64,000 nt of DNA, taken from assembly GCF_002836515.1 (NCBI RefSeq), contig NZ_PJBC01000004.1:1-64000 (forward strand). The letters run 5' to 3'. The DNA is from Pseudomonas sp. Choline-02u-1 (GTDB taxonomy: Bacteria; Pseudomonadota; Gammaproteobacteria; Pseudomonadales; Pseudomonadaceae). Of the stretch, positions 7,892 through 16,902 are shown piece by piece (position 1 is the first letter of the stretch; each line of letters opens with the position of its first letter). Under the pieces are notes generated by a model that saw nothing but the letters and a program-made list of their open reading frames with translations, did not search any database and was not told where the DNA came from. Both the position numbers and the translations under genes were made by a program.

Positions 7892-9697
7892 TCACGCAAT
7901 GTCTTCAGCCGGGGCATCCAGGCCCATCGCATGCAGGCGTGCGTAGTAGCCATTGTGGGCAAGCAACTGGGCATGAGTGCCGCGTTCGACAATCTCGCCC
8001 TGATCCATGACCAGAATCAGATCGGCCTTCTCGATGGTCGACAAGCGGTGGGCAATGACCAGTGTGGTGCGGCCTTTCATGACATGGTCGAGTGCCGCCT
8101 GAATGTGCCGCTCGGACTCGGTATCGAGCGCCGACGTCGCTTCGTCGAGAATCAGCAGCGGCGCGTTTTTCAGCAGTGCGCGGGCAATCGCCAGGCGCTG
8201 ACGCTGTCCGCCAGACAACAGCACACCGTTCTCGCCCACCTGGGTATCGAGGCCTTGAGGCATTTGCGCGATGAAGTCCATGGCAAATGCATCCCTAGCG
8301 GCCTTCTCGATGTCCTCGCGCGGCGCCCCTGCCAGATCGCCATAAGCGATGTTGTTGGCAATGGTGTCGTTGAACAACGTCACATGCTGAGTGACCTGCG
8401 CCACGTGGCGGCGCAGGTTGCGCAGACGGTAATCCTCGATCTCGACGTCATCGAGCAGAATCTCACCGGTTTCGTGATGGTAGAAACGCGGAATGAGACT
8501 GGCCAGCGTCGACTTGCCGCTGCCGGAACGCCCGACCAAAGCGATCATCTGACCTGGCGACGCGGTGAAGCTGATGTTTTTCAGCACTTCGCGTTCAGTG
8601 CCCGGGTAAGTGAAGCTGAGGTTGTTCACCGCCAGATGGCCACTGACCCGATCACGCTCGATCGTGCCGGTATCGATTTCCGGCTCGACGTCCAGCTGCT
8701 CGAAAATGCTTTCTGCGCCGGCCACACCTTTCTGAATGGTCGAGCTGACTTCGGACAATTGCCGGATCGGTTTCGGCAGCAAGCCCGCAGCCGTGATGTA
8801 CGCAACCAGATCACCGGCCGTCGCATCGCCGCGCAGGAACAACACCAGGAACATCAACACGGCCATGGCGGTGTAGATCACCAGCTGCAGCATCGGTGTA
8901 TACACCGCGCCGGTCTTGGTCATGCGCAATTGCTTGTCGGTGTTGCTCTGGCTGGCCGCTGCAAAACGCTGCTGCTCATAAGCCTCGCCACCGAAGCTGC
9001 GCACGACGCGATAGCCTTGAATGGTTTCGGAGGCAACATGGGTCACATCGCCCATGGCCACTTGAATCTTCTTGCTCTGCTTGCGGAATTTCTTGCTGGT
9101 GTTGCCGACCATGAACGCGATCACGGGCAGGATCGCCAGCATCACCAGGGTCAGCTTCCAGTTCATCCAGAGCAGATACGCGAACAGGAAAACGACCGTA
9201 AGGCCCTCGCGGATCACCACTTTGATGGCGTCCGTGGCGGCGCCGGTGACCATGGTCACGTTGAACGTGATGCGCGAGATCAGATGACCCGAGTTATGGG
9301 TATCGAAATAGCGGTTGGGCAGTACCAACAGCTTGTTGAACAACTCGATACGCAGGTCATGCACCAGGCCCAACGAAACTCTCGCCAGGTAGTAATTGCC
9401 AAGAAACGACCCAAGGCCTTGCCACGCGGCGATCAAAATGATCAGCAACGGTACAGCCATCAACAGCTGCACGTCTCGCAGATAAGGAACGTTGGGGAAG
9501 AGCACCGCTTCAGGGTTGCTCAGGCCATCGACGAAATACTTGAGAATCCCGGCCAGCATCGGTTGCGTGGAGGCAAAGATCACAAAGCCCACGATACTCA
9601 GCAGGAAAAGACCGATATAGGGTTTTACGTACCCCAACAGCCGAAAGTAGATTTTCAGGCTGGATTCCTGTTCCGCTTTGAGCGGTGCGTCACTCAT
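7892..9697 (-). CDS. msbA: Lipid A-core flippase, ABC transporter MsbA
   Basis: A half-transporter of about 601 residues. The N-terminal membrane domain (about 1-330) carries LLGYVKPYIGLFLLSIVGFV and the conserved loop PNRYFDTHNSGHLISRITFN. The nucleotide-binding domain has Walker A VGRSGSGKSTLASLIPRFYH, signature LLSGGQRQRLAIARALLKNA, and Walker B LLILDEATSALD. As a homodimer it flips lipid A-core across the inner membrane using ATP. The ATG at 9697 is preferred over a GTG at 9709; neither has a strong Shine-Dalgarno. The waaL stop lies only 15 bases upstream, so waaL and msbA probably share a transcript. A GC hairpin (about 7862-7880) just after the stop lacks a clear U-tract. Confidence 0.95.
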   Translation of the reverse strand: MSDAPLKAEQESSLKIYFRLLGYVKPYIGLFLLSIVGFVIFASTQPMLAGILKYFVDGLSNPEAVLFPNVPYLRDVQLLMAVPLLIILIAAWQGLGSFLGNYYLARVSLGLVHDLRIELFNKLLVLPNRYFDTHNSGHLISRITFNVTMVTGAATDAIKVVIREGLTVVFLFAYLLWMNWKLTLVMLAILPVIAFMVGNTSKKFRKQSKKIQVAMGDVTHVASETIQGYRVVRSFGGEAYEQQRFAAASQSNTDKQLRMTKTGAVYTPMLQLVIYTAMAVLMFLVLFLRGDATAGDLVAYITAAGLLPKPIRQLSEVSSTIQKGVAGAESIFEQLDVEPEIDTGTIERDRVSGHLAVNNLSFTYPGTEREVLKNISFTASPGQMIALVGRSGSGKSTLASLIPRFYHHETGEILLDDVEIEDYRLRNLRRHVAQVTQHVTLFNDTIANNIAYGDLAGAPREDIEKAARDAFAMDFIAQMPQGLDTQVGENGVLLSGGQRQRLAIARALLKNAPLLILDEATSALDTESERHIQAALDHVMKGRTTLVIAHRLSTIEKADLILVMDQGEIVERGTHAQLLAHNGYYARLHAMGLDAPAEDIA

Positions 9698-9712
9698 CGT
9701 AGAGCTCACTGG

Positions 9713-10885
9713 TTAAGAAGAACGCGAAATTTTATCACAAGCGCCGCCATTGGCCCGCGCCCATACCAAAACGCTGGCAAGCCCCAACGGCAGCCAGCTG
9801 ATGAACCACTCGGCACGAGGGGTGCCGGTCAGGCTGGCAGCATCGAACTGCATCGCCAGCGTCGAGAACAGCCAGATACCGATAACCCCGCGGGCATACA
9901 GCGTTTCCCGAACCCTCCACGCCTGGAAAATCACGCCGAACCAAACGGCAGACCATAACACCAGTCCCGGCAAACCCAGCACGATCGCGACATGACTGAA
10001 CAGGTTATGGGCGTGATCGAAAGTCATACCCGACCACAACACCCGGTAATCCCCACCCAGACCCAGCCCACCCCACGGATGTTTGGCGATCATGTCCAGA
10101 GAAGCCATCAGAATCTGCGGACGGTAAGAGACCCCACGCGCCAGCACCAACGGCTCGAACAGCCATAGCGCCACAATCGCCACCACCAGTGCAACGGCTG
10201 CGACGATTCGGCTGCGGCGGTCACGGCACCAGATCGGCATGGCCAATATGGTCAGAAACAACGCCAACGCCGCGCCTCGGCTCTGACTCATCAGGACAAA
10301 GATAACCAGCACCGCCAACGCCAGCGCCCAGATCCCTTGACGCATCGCACCCTGCGGCGCCCACAGGGCCAGCCACACTGCCGCCAGGCCAATGACATAG
10401 CCGCCGAGAATCGGATGAGCCAGCTCACCCAGCCCTTCTACCCGGGCAGTCCAGACGTTGCCATCAATGACGTAGAACCTGACGATGGCCACCAGCGCCG
10501 TGATTGCCAATCCCAGCCCGCCCCATTGCATGAGGCGAATCAAACGCTCGGGGCGGCCGCTGGCAAACACCGGAAAAAACAGCAGGAACACCACGATATA
10601 CAACAGGCGCTTGGCTTCGCGACCGGGCTCCGGTGTGTTTGTCCATGCCAGACTGACCAGCGCCCAGATCAGCAATCCAAGCAACGGCAGGTAGATCCAG
10701 CGTTGCTCAAGGAGTACTTCCCTGACGCGATGACGAGCAGACCAGCCGAGCAATAACGCCGGCAACCAGACGAGAGCGACCAGCCCCTGTTGGTAAACCT
10801 TGTTGGTGGGCGCTACGGCAATGGCCAATAGAAACCACAAGAGCCCCGTCGCCATCCATAGTTGCGCCCAGCGTGTTTCCTGCAT
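9713..10885 (-). CDS. waaL: O-antigen ligase family membrane protein
   Basis: The protein has 390 residues with many hydrophobic helices. The large periplasmic loop near the C-terminal third has the typical Wzy/WaaL features: LARGVSYRPQILMASLDMIA, the glycine segment KHPWGGLGLGGDY, and HAHNLFSHVAIVLGLPGLVL. The ligase joins O-polysaccharide from undecaprenyl diphosphate to lipid A-core at the periplasmic face. The start is placed at MQETRWAQL because AGGAGC lies 8-13 bases upstream; the upstream in-frame ATG at 10954 has no support. It sits directly upstream of msbA and is divergent from the small kinase-like gene at 10997. Ligase and polymerase of this superfamily look alike, so the assignment leans on position. 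Confidence 0.85.
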   Translation of the reverse strand: MQETRWAQLWMATGLLWFLLAIAVAPTNKVYQQGLVALVWLPALLLGWSARHRVREVLLEQRWIYLPLLGLLIWALVSLAWTNTPEPGREAKRLLYIVVFLLFFPVFASGRPERLIRLMQWGGLGLAITALVAIVRFYVIDGNVWTARVEGLGELAHPILGGYVIGLAAVWLALWAPQGAMRQGIWALALAVLVIFVLMSQSRGAALALFLTILAMPIWCRDRRSRIVAAVALVVAIVALWLFEPLVLARGVSYRPQILMASLDMIAKHPWGGLGLGGDYRVLWSGMTFDHAHNLFSHVAIVLGLPGLVLWSAVWFGVIFQAWRVRETLYARGVIGIWLFSTLAMQFDAASLTGTPRAEWFISWLPLGLASVLVWARANGGACDKISRSS

Positions 10886-10996
10886 CAATCTGCTCCTGAC
10901 AAGGGTTCGCCCATGCGACGCGGCATGGTTAAAATCGAAACTTTTCGGCATCATTGCCCGCTACAACACCCTGCACTTTCGACAAGGTTTCCTACG

Positions 10997-11602
10997 ATGC
11001 GATGCTCCCGGCTTTCACAAGCCGCTCTAGACCAAATGATCGACGCTGCCAAAGTGCTGGAGGCGGACAGCTACGGGCCGAAAGTCTACCTGCTGCAGGA
11101 TGGAAAAATTCTCAAACTGTTCCGTCGCAAACGGTTTTTTTCATCCGCGCTGCTTCGCCCCTACTCCCGGCGATTCATCGACAACGCCATCGAGTTGCAA
11201 AAACTCGGCGTGCCGACCCTGCAGATCCTCCAGTTCTTTTGTCTCGAAAAACCAGGCATGACCGCCGTGCTGTATCAGCCTCTGCCAGGGCAAACGCTGC
11301 GTCAGATCGCCAGTAAACAAGGGTTCGACTGGAAGCAGGCGTTGCCGGATCTGGCCGCTCTGATACGCAGCCTGCACCGGTCGGGCATCTATTTCCGCTC
11401 CCTGCATCTTGGCAACATCGTCGTCACGCCAGACAACCGCATGGGCTTGATCGACGTCGCCGACATGCGCTTCACCCGCGGACCGCTGCCAAAGCGCCTG
11501 ATCAAACGCAACCTGCAGCATTTCGCACGCTATATTGCGCGCGAAAAGCTGAACGACAGCTTTCCGATGCAGGCACTGGAGCGCGCCGTCTTGTCCTCAT
11601 GA
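10997..11602 (+). CDS. Small kinase-fold protein, LPS-kinase/toluene-tolerance type, catalytic Asp absent
   Basis: The 201-residue protein is the only plus-strand gene inside the LPS locus (PA4998-like by position). It has the layout of the lipopolysaccharide-kinase fold: a short N-lobe with KVYLLQDGKILKLFRRKRFF, a hinge region around VLYQPLPGQTLRQIA, and a catalytic-loop-like segment IYFRSLHLGNIVVTPDNRMG followed by LIDVADM. In active kinases of this clan the loop reads HxDxHxGN; here Ser135 replaces the Asp, while the later metal-binding Asp153 remains. The start at 10997 (MRCSRLSQ) has AAGG upstream; an upstream extension would overlap waaL. It ends in a 6-base convergent overlap with the next gene. 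Confidence 0.75.
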   Translation: MRCSRLSQAALDQMIDAAKVLEADSYGPKVYLLQDGKILKLFRRKRFFSSALLRPYSRRFIDNAIELQKLGVPTLQILQFFCLEKPGMTAVLYQPLPGQTLRQIASKQGFDWKQALPDLAALIRSLHRSGIYFRSLHLGNIVVTPDNRMGLIDVADMRFTRGPLPKRLIKRNLQHFARYIAREKLNDSFPMQALERAVLSS

Positions 11603-12688
11603 AAACAATGCGCGGGCAGCCTGGCTGAAGCTCGACCAGGCCTCGTCCGGTGCAAGCATGCGGTATTGCTCGGCATTGATCGCTTGAGATGAGGCACGGA
11701 AGGCGCGGTCGATGGCCTCGGACCAGGCTTTGGTGTCATTGACCGGGGCATACCAGCCGGCGCTGCCCAGTTGTTCGCTGAACACATCCAGATCGCTGCA
11801 CAAAACCGGTACGCCGGCCATCACCGCTTCCTGCATGACCAGACCCAGGCCCTCTTCCAGCGAAGGGATGGCAATCCAGTCGAAAGCACGGTAAAGCTGC
11901 GCGGCTTCGGTCAGATGTCCGGTCAGCAAGACGCTGTCGCTCAAGCCGAGCGCCTCGATGCGCTGCTGCAGCGCCGCGCGTTTGGAACCTTCACCAATGA
12001 TGACCAGGCGCAAGTCCGGACGATTGACCCGTACTGCAGCGAAAGCATCAAGCAGATAACCGAAACCCTTCTCCGAGACCAGGCGCCCCACCGCGCCCAT
12101 GACAGGAGCGCCTTGCGGCAACCCCAAACGTGTCCTGGCCTGCTCGCGAGTGAACAGTTCAGCGCGAAACGCCATCGGATCGAATGCACTTCGCAACGGG
12201 GTGACTGGCATCTGCAGGTCGCTGGTCAGTGAATCGGCAAGGGTGGCGGAAACGGCAACCAATGTCAGCCGGGACGCAGGGAGTGATTGAAACAGAGCCT
12301 GATCTCCAGCGTTCAAACGCGCCGAACCGTGGAAGATCACCACGGCGCGGATATGCGCCAGCTTCTTGAGGACCGGCAATAACGTGCGCGCGACGCCCAC
12401 GCCGTCCAGCAACACCAATCGAGCGTCACTCTCCACCAGGGCCTGACGAAATCGCGCCTGCATAAAGGGTTTGGCCAAGCGCCAGAAATGCCGCCCCTTC
12501 AGGCGGGCCGACGATAACCGCCACTCCCGCACCTCGCCCACATCCGCGCCGCACTCTGCTCCTTGCCCCTGAAGCAGCCAGGTTTTGACCACCGCCGAAG
12601 GCGAGGCCTGAGAGAGAATTTGCTGGTGCACTTTATGGATTGATGCGAACGGAGCGCCACCGGCCCACATGATGTTGAGAATATTCAT
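11597..12688 (-). CDS. Glycosyltransferase family 4 (GT-B) protein
   Basis: This 363-residue protein has a short N-terminal Rossmann half (MNILNIMWAGGAPFASIHKV) and a well-conserved C-terminal half: GAVGRLVSEKGFGYLLDAFA, LVIIGEGSKRAALQQRI, and the donor-binding segment IPSLEEGLGLVMQEAVMAGV with the E-x7-E pattern. It would transfer a sugar from a nucleotide donor during outer-core LPS assembly. The sugar cannot be told from sequence. The ATG at 12688 is chosen over an upstream in-frame TTG. Its stop overlaps the stop of the convergent kinase-like gene (TCATGA, 11597-11602). I do not recall a clear P. aeruginosa counterpart at this position. Confidence 0.85.
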   Translation of the reverse strand: MNILNIMWAGGAPFASIHKVHQQILSQASPSAVVKTWLLQGQGAECGADVGEVREWRLSSARLKGRHFWRLAKPFMQARFRQALVESDARLVLLDGVGVARTLLPVLKKLAHIRAVVIFHGSARLNAGDQALFQSLPASRLTLVAVSATLADSLTSDLQMPVTPLRSAFDPMAFRAELFTREQARTRLGLPQGAPVMGAVGRLVSEKGFGYLLDAFAAVRVNRPDLRLVIIGEGSKRAALQQRIEALGLSDSVLLTGHLTEAAQLYRAFDWIAIPSLEEGLGLVMQEAVMAGVPVLCSDLDVFSEQLGSAGWYAPVNDTKAWSEAIDRAFRASSQAINAEQYRMLAPDEAWSSFSQAARALFS

Positions 12689-12742
12689 AGGACAGAGAGC
12701 CGTTGCGTGGATTTGCTGGGACAAGCAGCGGCGTGCGTTAAC

Positions 12743-13504
12743 TCAGTTGATGAACCAGCCAATGCAGACTCCCAGCAACAGAAACAAGGCAATTTTAATC
12801 TGCTCGCGGCGATTGCGGCGCGCTTTGCGTTCACGCTCGACATCCGTTTGCACATGCAGACCGAAACCGGTGTGCATGACCGCGTCTGCCTCAAGGATCA
12901 AGGCCTCCCTGTTGAGTTGCGAATAGCGCTGTGACAAGGCCTTTTCGCCACCGTGCCCGGCGAAAGGCGCGCACAACCGATAATCCTCAAGTCGGCGCAA
13001 CCCGGGATTCAGCGAGAAACCCTGCCACTCCGGCTTGTCGGAAATCAGCGGATAGCATGCGACGCCATCGACGATCTCGCGCGCGCCCAAACGGATATAA
13101 GGGCTGTGCACACGCAGATCGTGATTATAGCTGCGCAACCAGATCTGCAGAATTTCCGGCCGAGCCTCCAGAATGGTCATGGAGTCTTCCACGAACCCGG
13201 GACGGTAGAACTCCCAGTCGTCTTCGCAATGAAAGATATACGGTGTAGTGACTTGCCCGTAGGCCAGGTCGATCGATGCCAGCTGGCCCAGCTTCGGACG
13301 ATTGACGAAGATCGTGCTGTGCTCTTTCCAATGAGCAGGCAGAATCGCGGCAACGCCTTCGTCGCCAGCATCTTCGGTGATGAACACTTCACGAATGGGT
13401 GCCGTGTTGTACCGGTCGAAGCTATCGAGAGTGGTCTTGAGCAGATCGAGTCGACCGCAGCTGGTAACCACCAATGTAATCTGGCTTTCTTTGGAAAATT
13501 GCAC
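12743..13504 (-). CDS. Family-2-like glycosyltransferase with C-terminal membrane helix
   Basis: The protein has 253 residues. The GT-A fold begins ITLVVTSCGRLDLLKTTLDS, and the metal-binding acidic motif is in YIFHCEDDWEFYRPGFVED. A basic stretch (RERKARRNRREQIK) precedes a single hydrophobic helix at the C-terminus (ALFLLLGVCIGWFIN), which suggests anchoring at the inner membrane with the catalytic domain in the cytoplasm. The start is a GTG at 13504 with a weak Shine-Dalgarno. It lies between two other transferases of the LPS locus, at the place where P. aeruginosa has wapR. Orthology to WapR is not established, so no symbol is given. Confidence 0.8.
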   Translation of the reverse strand: MQFSKESQITLVVTSCGRLDLLKTTLDSFDRYNTAPIREVFITEDAGDEGVAAILPAHWKEHSTIFVNRPKLGQLASIDLAYGQVTTPYIFHCEDDWEFYRPGFVEDSMTILEARPEILQIWLRSYNHDLRVHSPYIRLGAREIVDGVACYPLISDKPEWQGFSLNPGLRRLEDYRLCAPFAGHGGEKALSQRYSQLNREALILEADAVMHTGFGLHVQTDVERERKARRNRREQIKIALFLLLGVCIGWFIN

Positions 13505-13558
13505 CGAGATCTCGTTAATCAGAAGTCGCCAGCAATATCACTGGCTGTATGAGACTTG

Positions 13559-14515
13559 TCAAATGCCCACTTTCAGGCGGATTTTTTCCAGCAGACTCAG
13601 CGGAGCACGCTCACGCAACGATGGTTCAAGTTCTTCAACGATGCGCTGACCGATCCGCGCGAAACTGAACTGATGCACCGCCAGCTCACGACCGTTGGCA
13701 GCGATGCGCTGCGCCAGTTGCGGATCCTCGCGCAGCCTGGCCAGCTTTTCCTGCAGCTGCGCGATGGTCTGATAGAACACCACGTTATGCATGTCCTGCA
13801 AACCGAGCGCCGCGTTTTCGGCGGCGCCTTGATCATAGGCCAGCAGGACGCAGCCGCAAGCCATGGCTTCGAAGTTTTTGATCATGAACTCGCCCATGCC
13901 CACATCCGCGCTGACAAAAAAGCGGATACGGTTGAGCGTCTCAAGGTATTCGTTCCCTGACTTGGTACGCGTTACCAGCAGCGGCTCGACCTGACCCAAC
14001 TCATCCAGCAATGCCTTGCGCCCACTGTAGGCCACACTGTTGGTGCTGCCGACGAAAGCGAGTTCGATATCCCGCTCGCGCCCCAGATCCTGCAACTGCG
14101 TCTGATCATAACCCTTGGGTACGAACACGGCGTCGAAGCCCTCCGAGCGCAGACGTTCGGCAACTACGAAACCGGAGCTGATCACCCGCGCCCAGGGCAA
14201 CCGGCGATAATGCGCACTGAACTTGCCGGTGTACTTGCAAGGAATGTAATTCTGATAGGCATCGTGTTCCAGAATCACCAGATTGGGCACGGTGCGGATG
14301 AACCCGACCTGACGGATCTCCTGCTTGAAACGCAGGAAAAACACGATGCGGTCATAGCGCGAAACATCGACTTCACGGCGGAAGTATCGACGCAGGTTGC
14401 GCTGTTCGTCGCCGCTCAACCAGCGCAGATCACACTCACAATGGGCTGCCACACCCTCGTACAAACGATCGAGAATGGCTCGCTGATCTTTCTGCACCAG
14501 AAATAGAACTTTCAT
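13559..14515 (-). CDS. ssg: Cell-surface sugar glycosyltransferase, Ssg-like
   Basis: The 318-residue protein starts MKVLFLVQKDQRAILDRLYE, preceded by a strong AAGGA 5-9 bases before the ATG. The C-terminal half has the GT-B donor site: LNRIRFFVSADVGMGEFMIK, then NFEAMACGCVLLAYDQG. The sequence and position, just downstream of the dnpA-like gene, match my recollection of PA5001 (Ssg). That protein influences LPS and exopolysaccharide and thereby phage and surface phenotypes. A GC-rich hairpin at 14558-14586 separates it from dnpA, so it may have its own promoter. The actual sugar transferred is not known from sequence. Confidence 0.8.
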   Translation of the reverse strand: MKVLFLVQKDQRAILDRLYEGVAAHCECDLRWLSGDEQRNLRRYFRREVDVSRYDRIVFFLRFKQEIRQVGFIRTVPNLVILEHDAYQNYIPCKYTGKFSAHYRRLPWARVISSGFVVAERLRSEGFDAVFVPKGYDQTQLQDLGRERDIELAFVGSTNSVAYSGRKALLDELGQVEPLLVTRTKSGNEYLETLNRIRFFVSADVGMGEFMIKNFEAMACGCVLLAYDQGAAENAALGLQDMHNVVFYQTIAQLQEKLARLREDPQLAQRIAANGRELAVHQFSFARIGQRIVEELEPSLRERAPLSLLEKIRLKVGI

Positions 14516-14557
14516 TGTCTTCCTTGCCGCAACAGCAACCCGAGCAAACCTGAACAT

Positions 14558-14586
14558 GCCCGCCCGCAAGAAAGTCTTGCGCGGGC
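14558..14586 (-). terminator. Hairpin between dnpA-like and ssg-like genes
   Basis: GCCCG..CGCAAGA (14558-14572) pairs with TCTTGCGCGGGC (14575-14586) with a small bulge. It lies in the 81-bp gap immediately after the dnpA stop at 14597. No long U-tract follows, so it may attenuate rather than fully terminate. Confidence 0.5.
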
Positions 14587-14596
14587 TCCTGTGTCG

Positions 14597-16009
14597 TTAC
14601 AAACGCCAGAACAGTTCGTGTCGCCGAACCGCCTTGCGGAAAAATTCGTTCTCGCCATAAGGCGAACCGGACCGCCCTGCCAGCCATCGCTGCAAGGTTC
14701 GACGCAAGCGGCGCTTGAACGGCGCGGGCGGTTGCAAATCATGCATCATGCCCAGGGCCATGGCCTTGTCACGTTGCTGCTCCACCGATAACGCCAGGCA
14801 TACAGGCTGCACCGGCAAGCCAGCATCAAAAGCTGGCGGCAGCGCCACGCCCTCACCACTATTGCCCATCGGCCAGCGATCATTGTCATGCAGGTGGTTG
14901 GCATAACCGAGCAGCGTCGGCTGCCAGTCCAGACTCTTCAATACTTCAAGCACGGCCTGCTGCGCACAGAGGTGGTCGGGGTGCGGATCCAGCGTCGGAT
15001 GCGGCAGCACAATGACGTCCGGACGCGCGCGCAGGACAGTTTCGCGCAGATCGGCCAGCAGATTGTTCCAGGTCGGCGCGCCATCGGCGTCACCCGGGAG
15101 CACAAATGAATTGAATTGACGGAACAGACGGGTATCGCTCAAGTCCGCTTCGCGCGAGCCCACCGGTTGACCCGGCTTGTCACGCATCGCCGCCAGTTGC
15201 AGGCAGAAATACCCCAACTGCACGCAACGTTCCTGAGCGACACCGGCCCATTGCGGCACGGTGAGGCTGTCCCAGGCACGCAACCGTCCCTTCAGTCGCG
15301 CGGCGTCGACCATGCTCATGCCCATCTGCTGGTAATGTTCGGCCTCGATTTCGCCAGCCGTCAGGGTAACGATCCAGGCTTCATCGGCCTGACTGTACAA
15401 ACCAAAAGCCGCCAGTTCCGCATCGTCCGCGTGTGGCGCAATGACCATGACCCGCTGACGACGATAATCGGCGTGCTCCAGCGCCCACAGCACCGGCTCT
15501 CCCGACACCCGGCAGTAACGTCCGCGCAGGCGCAACACACCCGCCGACAATGCTTGCGCCTGACCGCTCAGGTTCAGATAGCGCACGCCGCCGACACCGC
15601 GCTCGAAGGTCTGCACATCAGGATTGGCGCCGCCCGACAACTCGATCCGGGGATCAAGGAAACGTCCCAGCCAGGTGCTTTTGACCCGCACAGCCAGGAT
15701 CAGCATGGCGTCGTCGGCCAGCATCACACCGTCATCCAGACGCAGTTGCTCGCCGTGCAGGTGCACCTTCGGCTGCGGGGTATACGCAGGGAAGCTGTAC
15801 TGGTAATCGTCGCTGGGGGCATAGAACAGATGATCGGCAAACCACGCCTCATGGGCGACCCAGGCGCCGGTCAGCAACAGCGGCGCCAGCCACCAGGCGA
15901 CCAGCACGCTCAGCGCTATGATGGCGGCCAGTACAACCAGCACAGTCACGCGTTTGTTGCGTCGATGGCGCTTGAGCAATTGCTGTTTGCGGCTCATGGT
16001 CTGACTCAT
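14597..16009 (-). CDS. dnpA: Membrane-anchored PIG-L family de-N-acetylase (DnpA-like)
   Basis: The 470-residue protein has a basic N-terminus (SRKQQLLKRHRRNKR) and then one strong membrane helix (VTVLVVLAAIIALSVLVAWW). The PIG-L catalytic region follows at about residues 190-370: VMVIAPHADDAELAAFGLYS with the zinc-binding HxDD, and VIVLPHPTLDPHPDHLCAQQ with the second His motif. PIG-L enzymes remove N-acetyl groups from sugars. The P. aeruginosa counterpart PA5002 (DnpA) is recalled as a factor in fluoroquinolone tolerance. The start ATG at 16009 overlaps the upstream stop by 4 bases (ATGA), which indicates coupling to the mig-14-like gene. The LPS substrate is inferred from context. Confidence 0.85.
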   Translation of the reverse strand: MSQTMSRKQQLLKRHRRNKRVTVLVVLAAIIALSVLVAWWLAPLLLTGAWVAHEAWFADHLFYAPSDDYQYSFPAYTPQPKVHLHGEQLRLDDGVMLADDAMLILAVRVKSTWLGRFLDPRIELSGGANPDVQTFERGVGGVRYLNLSGQAQALSAGVLRLRGRYCRVSGEPVLWALEHADYRRQRVMVIAPHADDAELAAFGLYSQADEAWIVTLTAGEIEAEHYQQMGMSMVDAARLKGRLRAWDSLTVPQWAGVAQERCVQLGYFCLQLAAMRDKPGQPVGSREADLSDTRLFRQFNSFVLPGDADGAPTWNNLLADLRETVLRARPDVIVLPHPTLDPHPDHLCAQQAVLEVLKSLDWQPTLLGYANHLHDNDRWPMGNSGEGVALPPAFDAGLPVQPVCLALSVEQQRDKAMALGMMHDLQPPAPFKRRLRRTLQRWLAGRSGSPYGENEFFRKAVRRHELFWRL

Positions 16010-16902
16010 ACGGTGAAGACCGGCACAGGGTTGCACCAGCGATCCTTGTATTCACGGTCAGCGCGACCGAACGAAAACCGCAGCGGCTTGCCGAGCGCCC
16101 GTGCCTGCTCCCAGGCGCTTTGCGTATTGAGAAAGCTCAACACGCTGCCGGGGCTGAATTCGCGAGTTTCAGGATCAACCCCGCCATTCACGTATTCGAT
16201 ACTGATCCAGTCTGGCGCCTCGACGCGGTAGACCAGTTGAATCGCGATCGGCGCATCGTTGAGGAAAATGACCGAGCCGATCAGCAGCTCGCGCAGCAAC
16301 TCGATAACCTCGGCCATGCGCGCCGCACCGGTGGCAGGAAACCCCCAACGACGCTGAAACAGATCGCAGTACATCGCGGCCAGTTCAACGCTGGAAAACT
16401 CACTGACCGCTCGCACCACGCCGCCCGCTTCTTCCAGCAGGCGCAATTCCCGGCGCTGGTTGTAGCGAAACTTTTTCGACAATTCTTCCGGTGTGCGGGC
16501 CATGGCCAACTGTTCAGTCTGCAACTTCAAGCCACTGAAGCGGCTTTCGTTGAGCGCCGACAGATAGCGCGCCCGATGGCGCAGCGGTGCCTGAGCATCG
16601 ACCGCGGCCGGCAGGATCAGCTCGGCATTGCCGAGATCGAACAGGCCTTTCTTGCCGTGGCGCTTGAGCGCGTCCTTGGACAGGGCCAAGTCGCGGCCCC
16701 AGGTTGCAATGGCGGCTTGAACATCGCCTTGCTGCTGCCAGGCGAGATAACGCACCGGTATGCCGGCCAGGTCCGCCAGACGCTCGATGACCAGCGGATG
16801 CGTCGCGACACTGCCGCCATAACGCTGCCAGGCAGCGGCATAGGTTGAGGCGTCAACGGGCGACCAGCCACGTTCGCGCCAGCCTTGAAATCGGTTGAGC
16901 AT
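16006..16902 (-). CDS. mig-14: Mig-14 family antimicrobial-peptide resistance protein (GNAT-like)
   Basis: The 298-residue protein starts MLNRFQGWRERGWSPVDAST. It contains AWQRYGGSVATHPLVIERLA, typical of the Mig-14 family, and a C-terminal acyltransferase-like fold (KFRYNQRRELRLLEEAGG, YCDLFQRRWGFP, SVIFLNDAPIAIQLVYRVEA). In Salmonella and P. aeruginosa (PA5003, recalled) Mig-14 contributes to survival against cationic peptides such as polymyxin; its chemistry is not settled. It overlaps wapH by one base (TGATG) and dnpA by four (ATGA), so wapH, mig-14 and dnpA form a tightly coupled unit. Annotation rests on recognition of the family pattern. Confidence 0.8.
   Translation of the reverse strand: MLNRFQGWRERGWSPVDASTYAAAWQRYGGSVATHPLVIERLADLAGIPVRYLAWQQQGDVQAAIATWGRDLALSKDALKRHGKKGLFDLGNAELILPAAVDAQAPLRHRARYLSALNESRFSGLKLQTEQLAMARTPEELSKKFRYNQRRELRLLEEAGGVVRAVSEFSSVELAAMYCDLFQRRWGFPATGAARMAEVIELLRELLIGSVIFLNDAPIAIQLVYRVEAPDWISIEYVNGGVDPETREFSPGSVLSFLNTQSAWEQARALGKPLRFSFGRADREYKDRWCNPVPVFTV

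Noticed and set aside
7931..9958. Open frame of 675 codons antisense to msbA
   Set aside because: Antisense shadow; msbA carries intact Walker and signature motifs.
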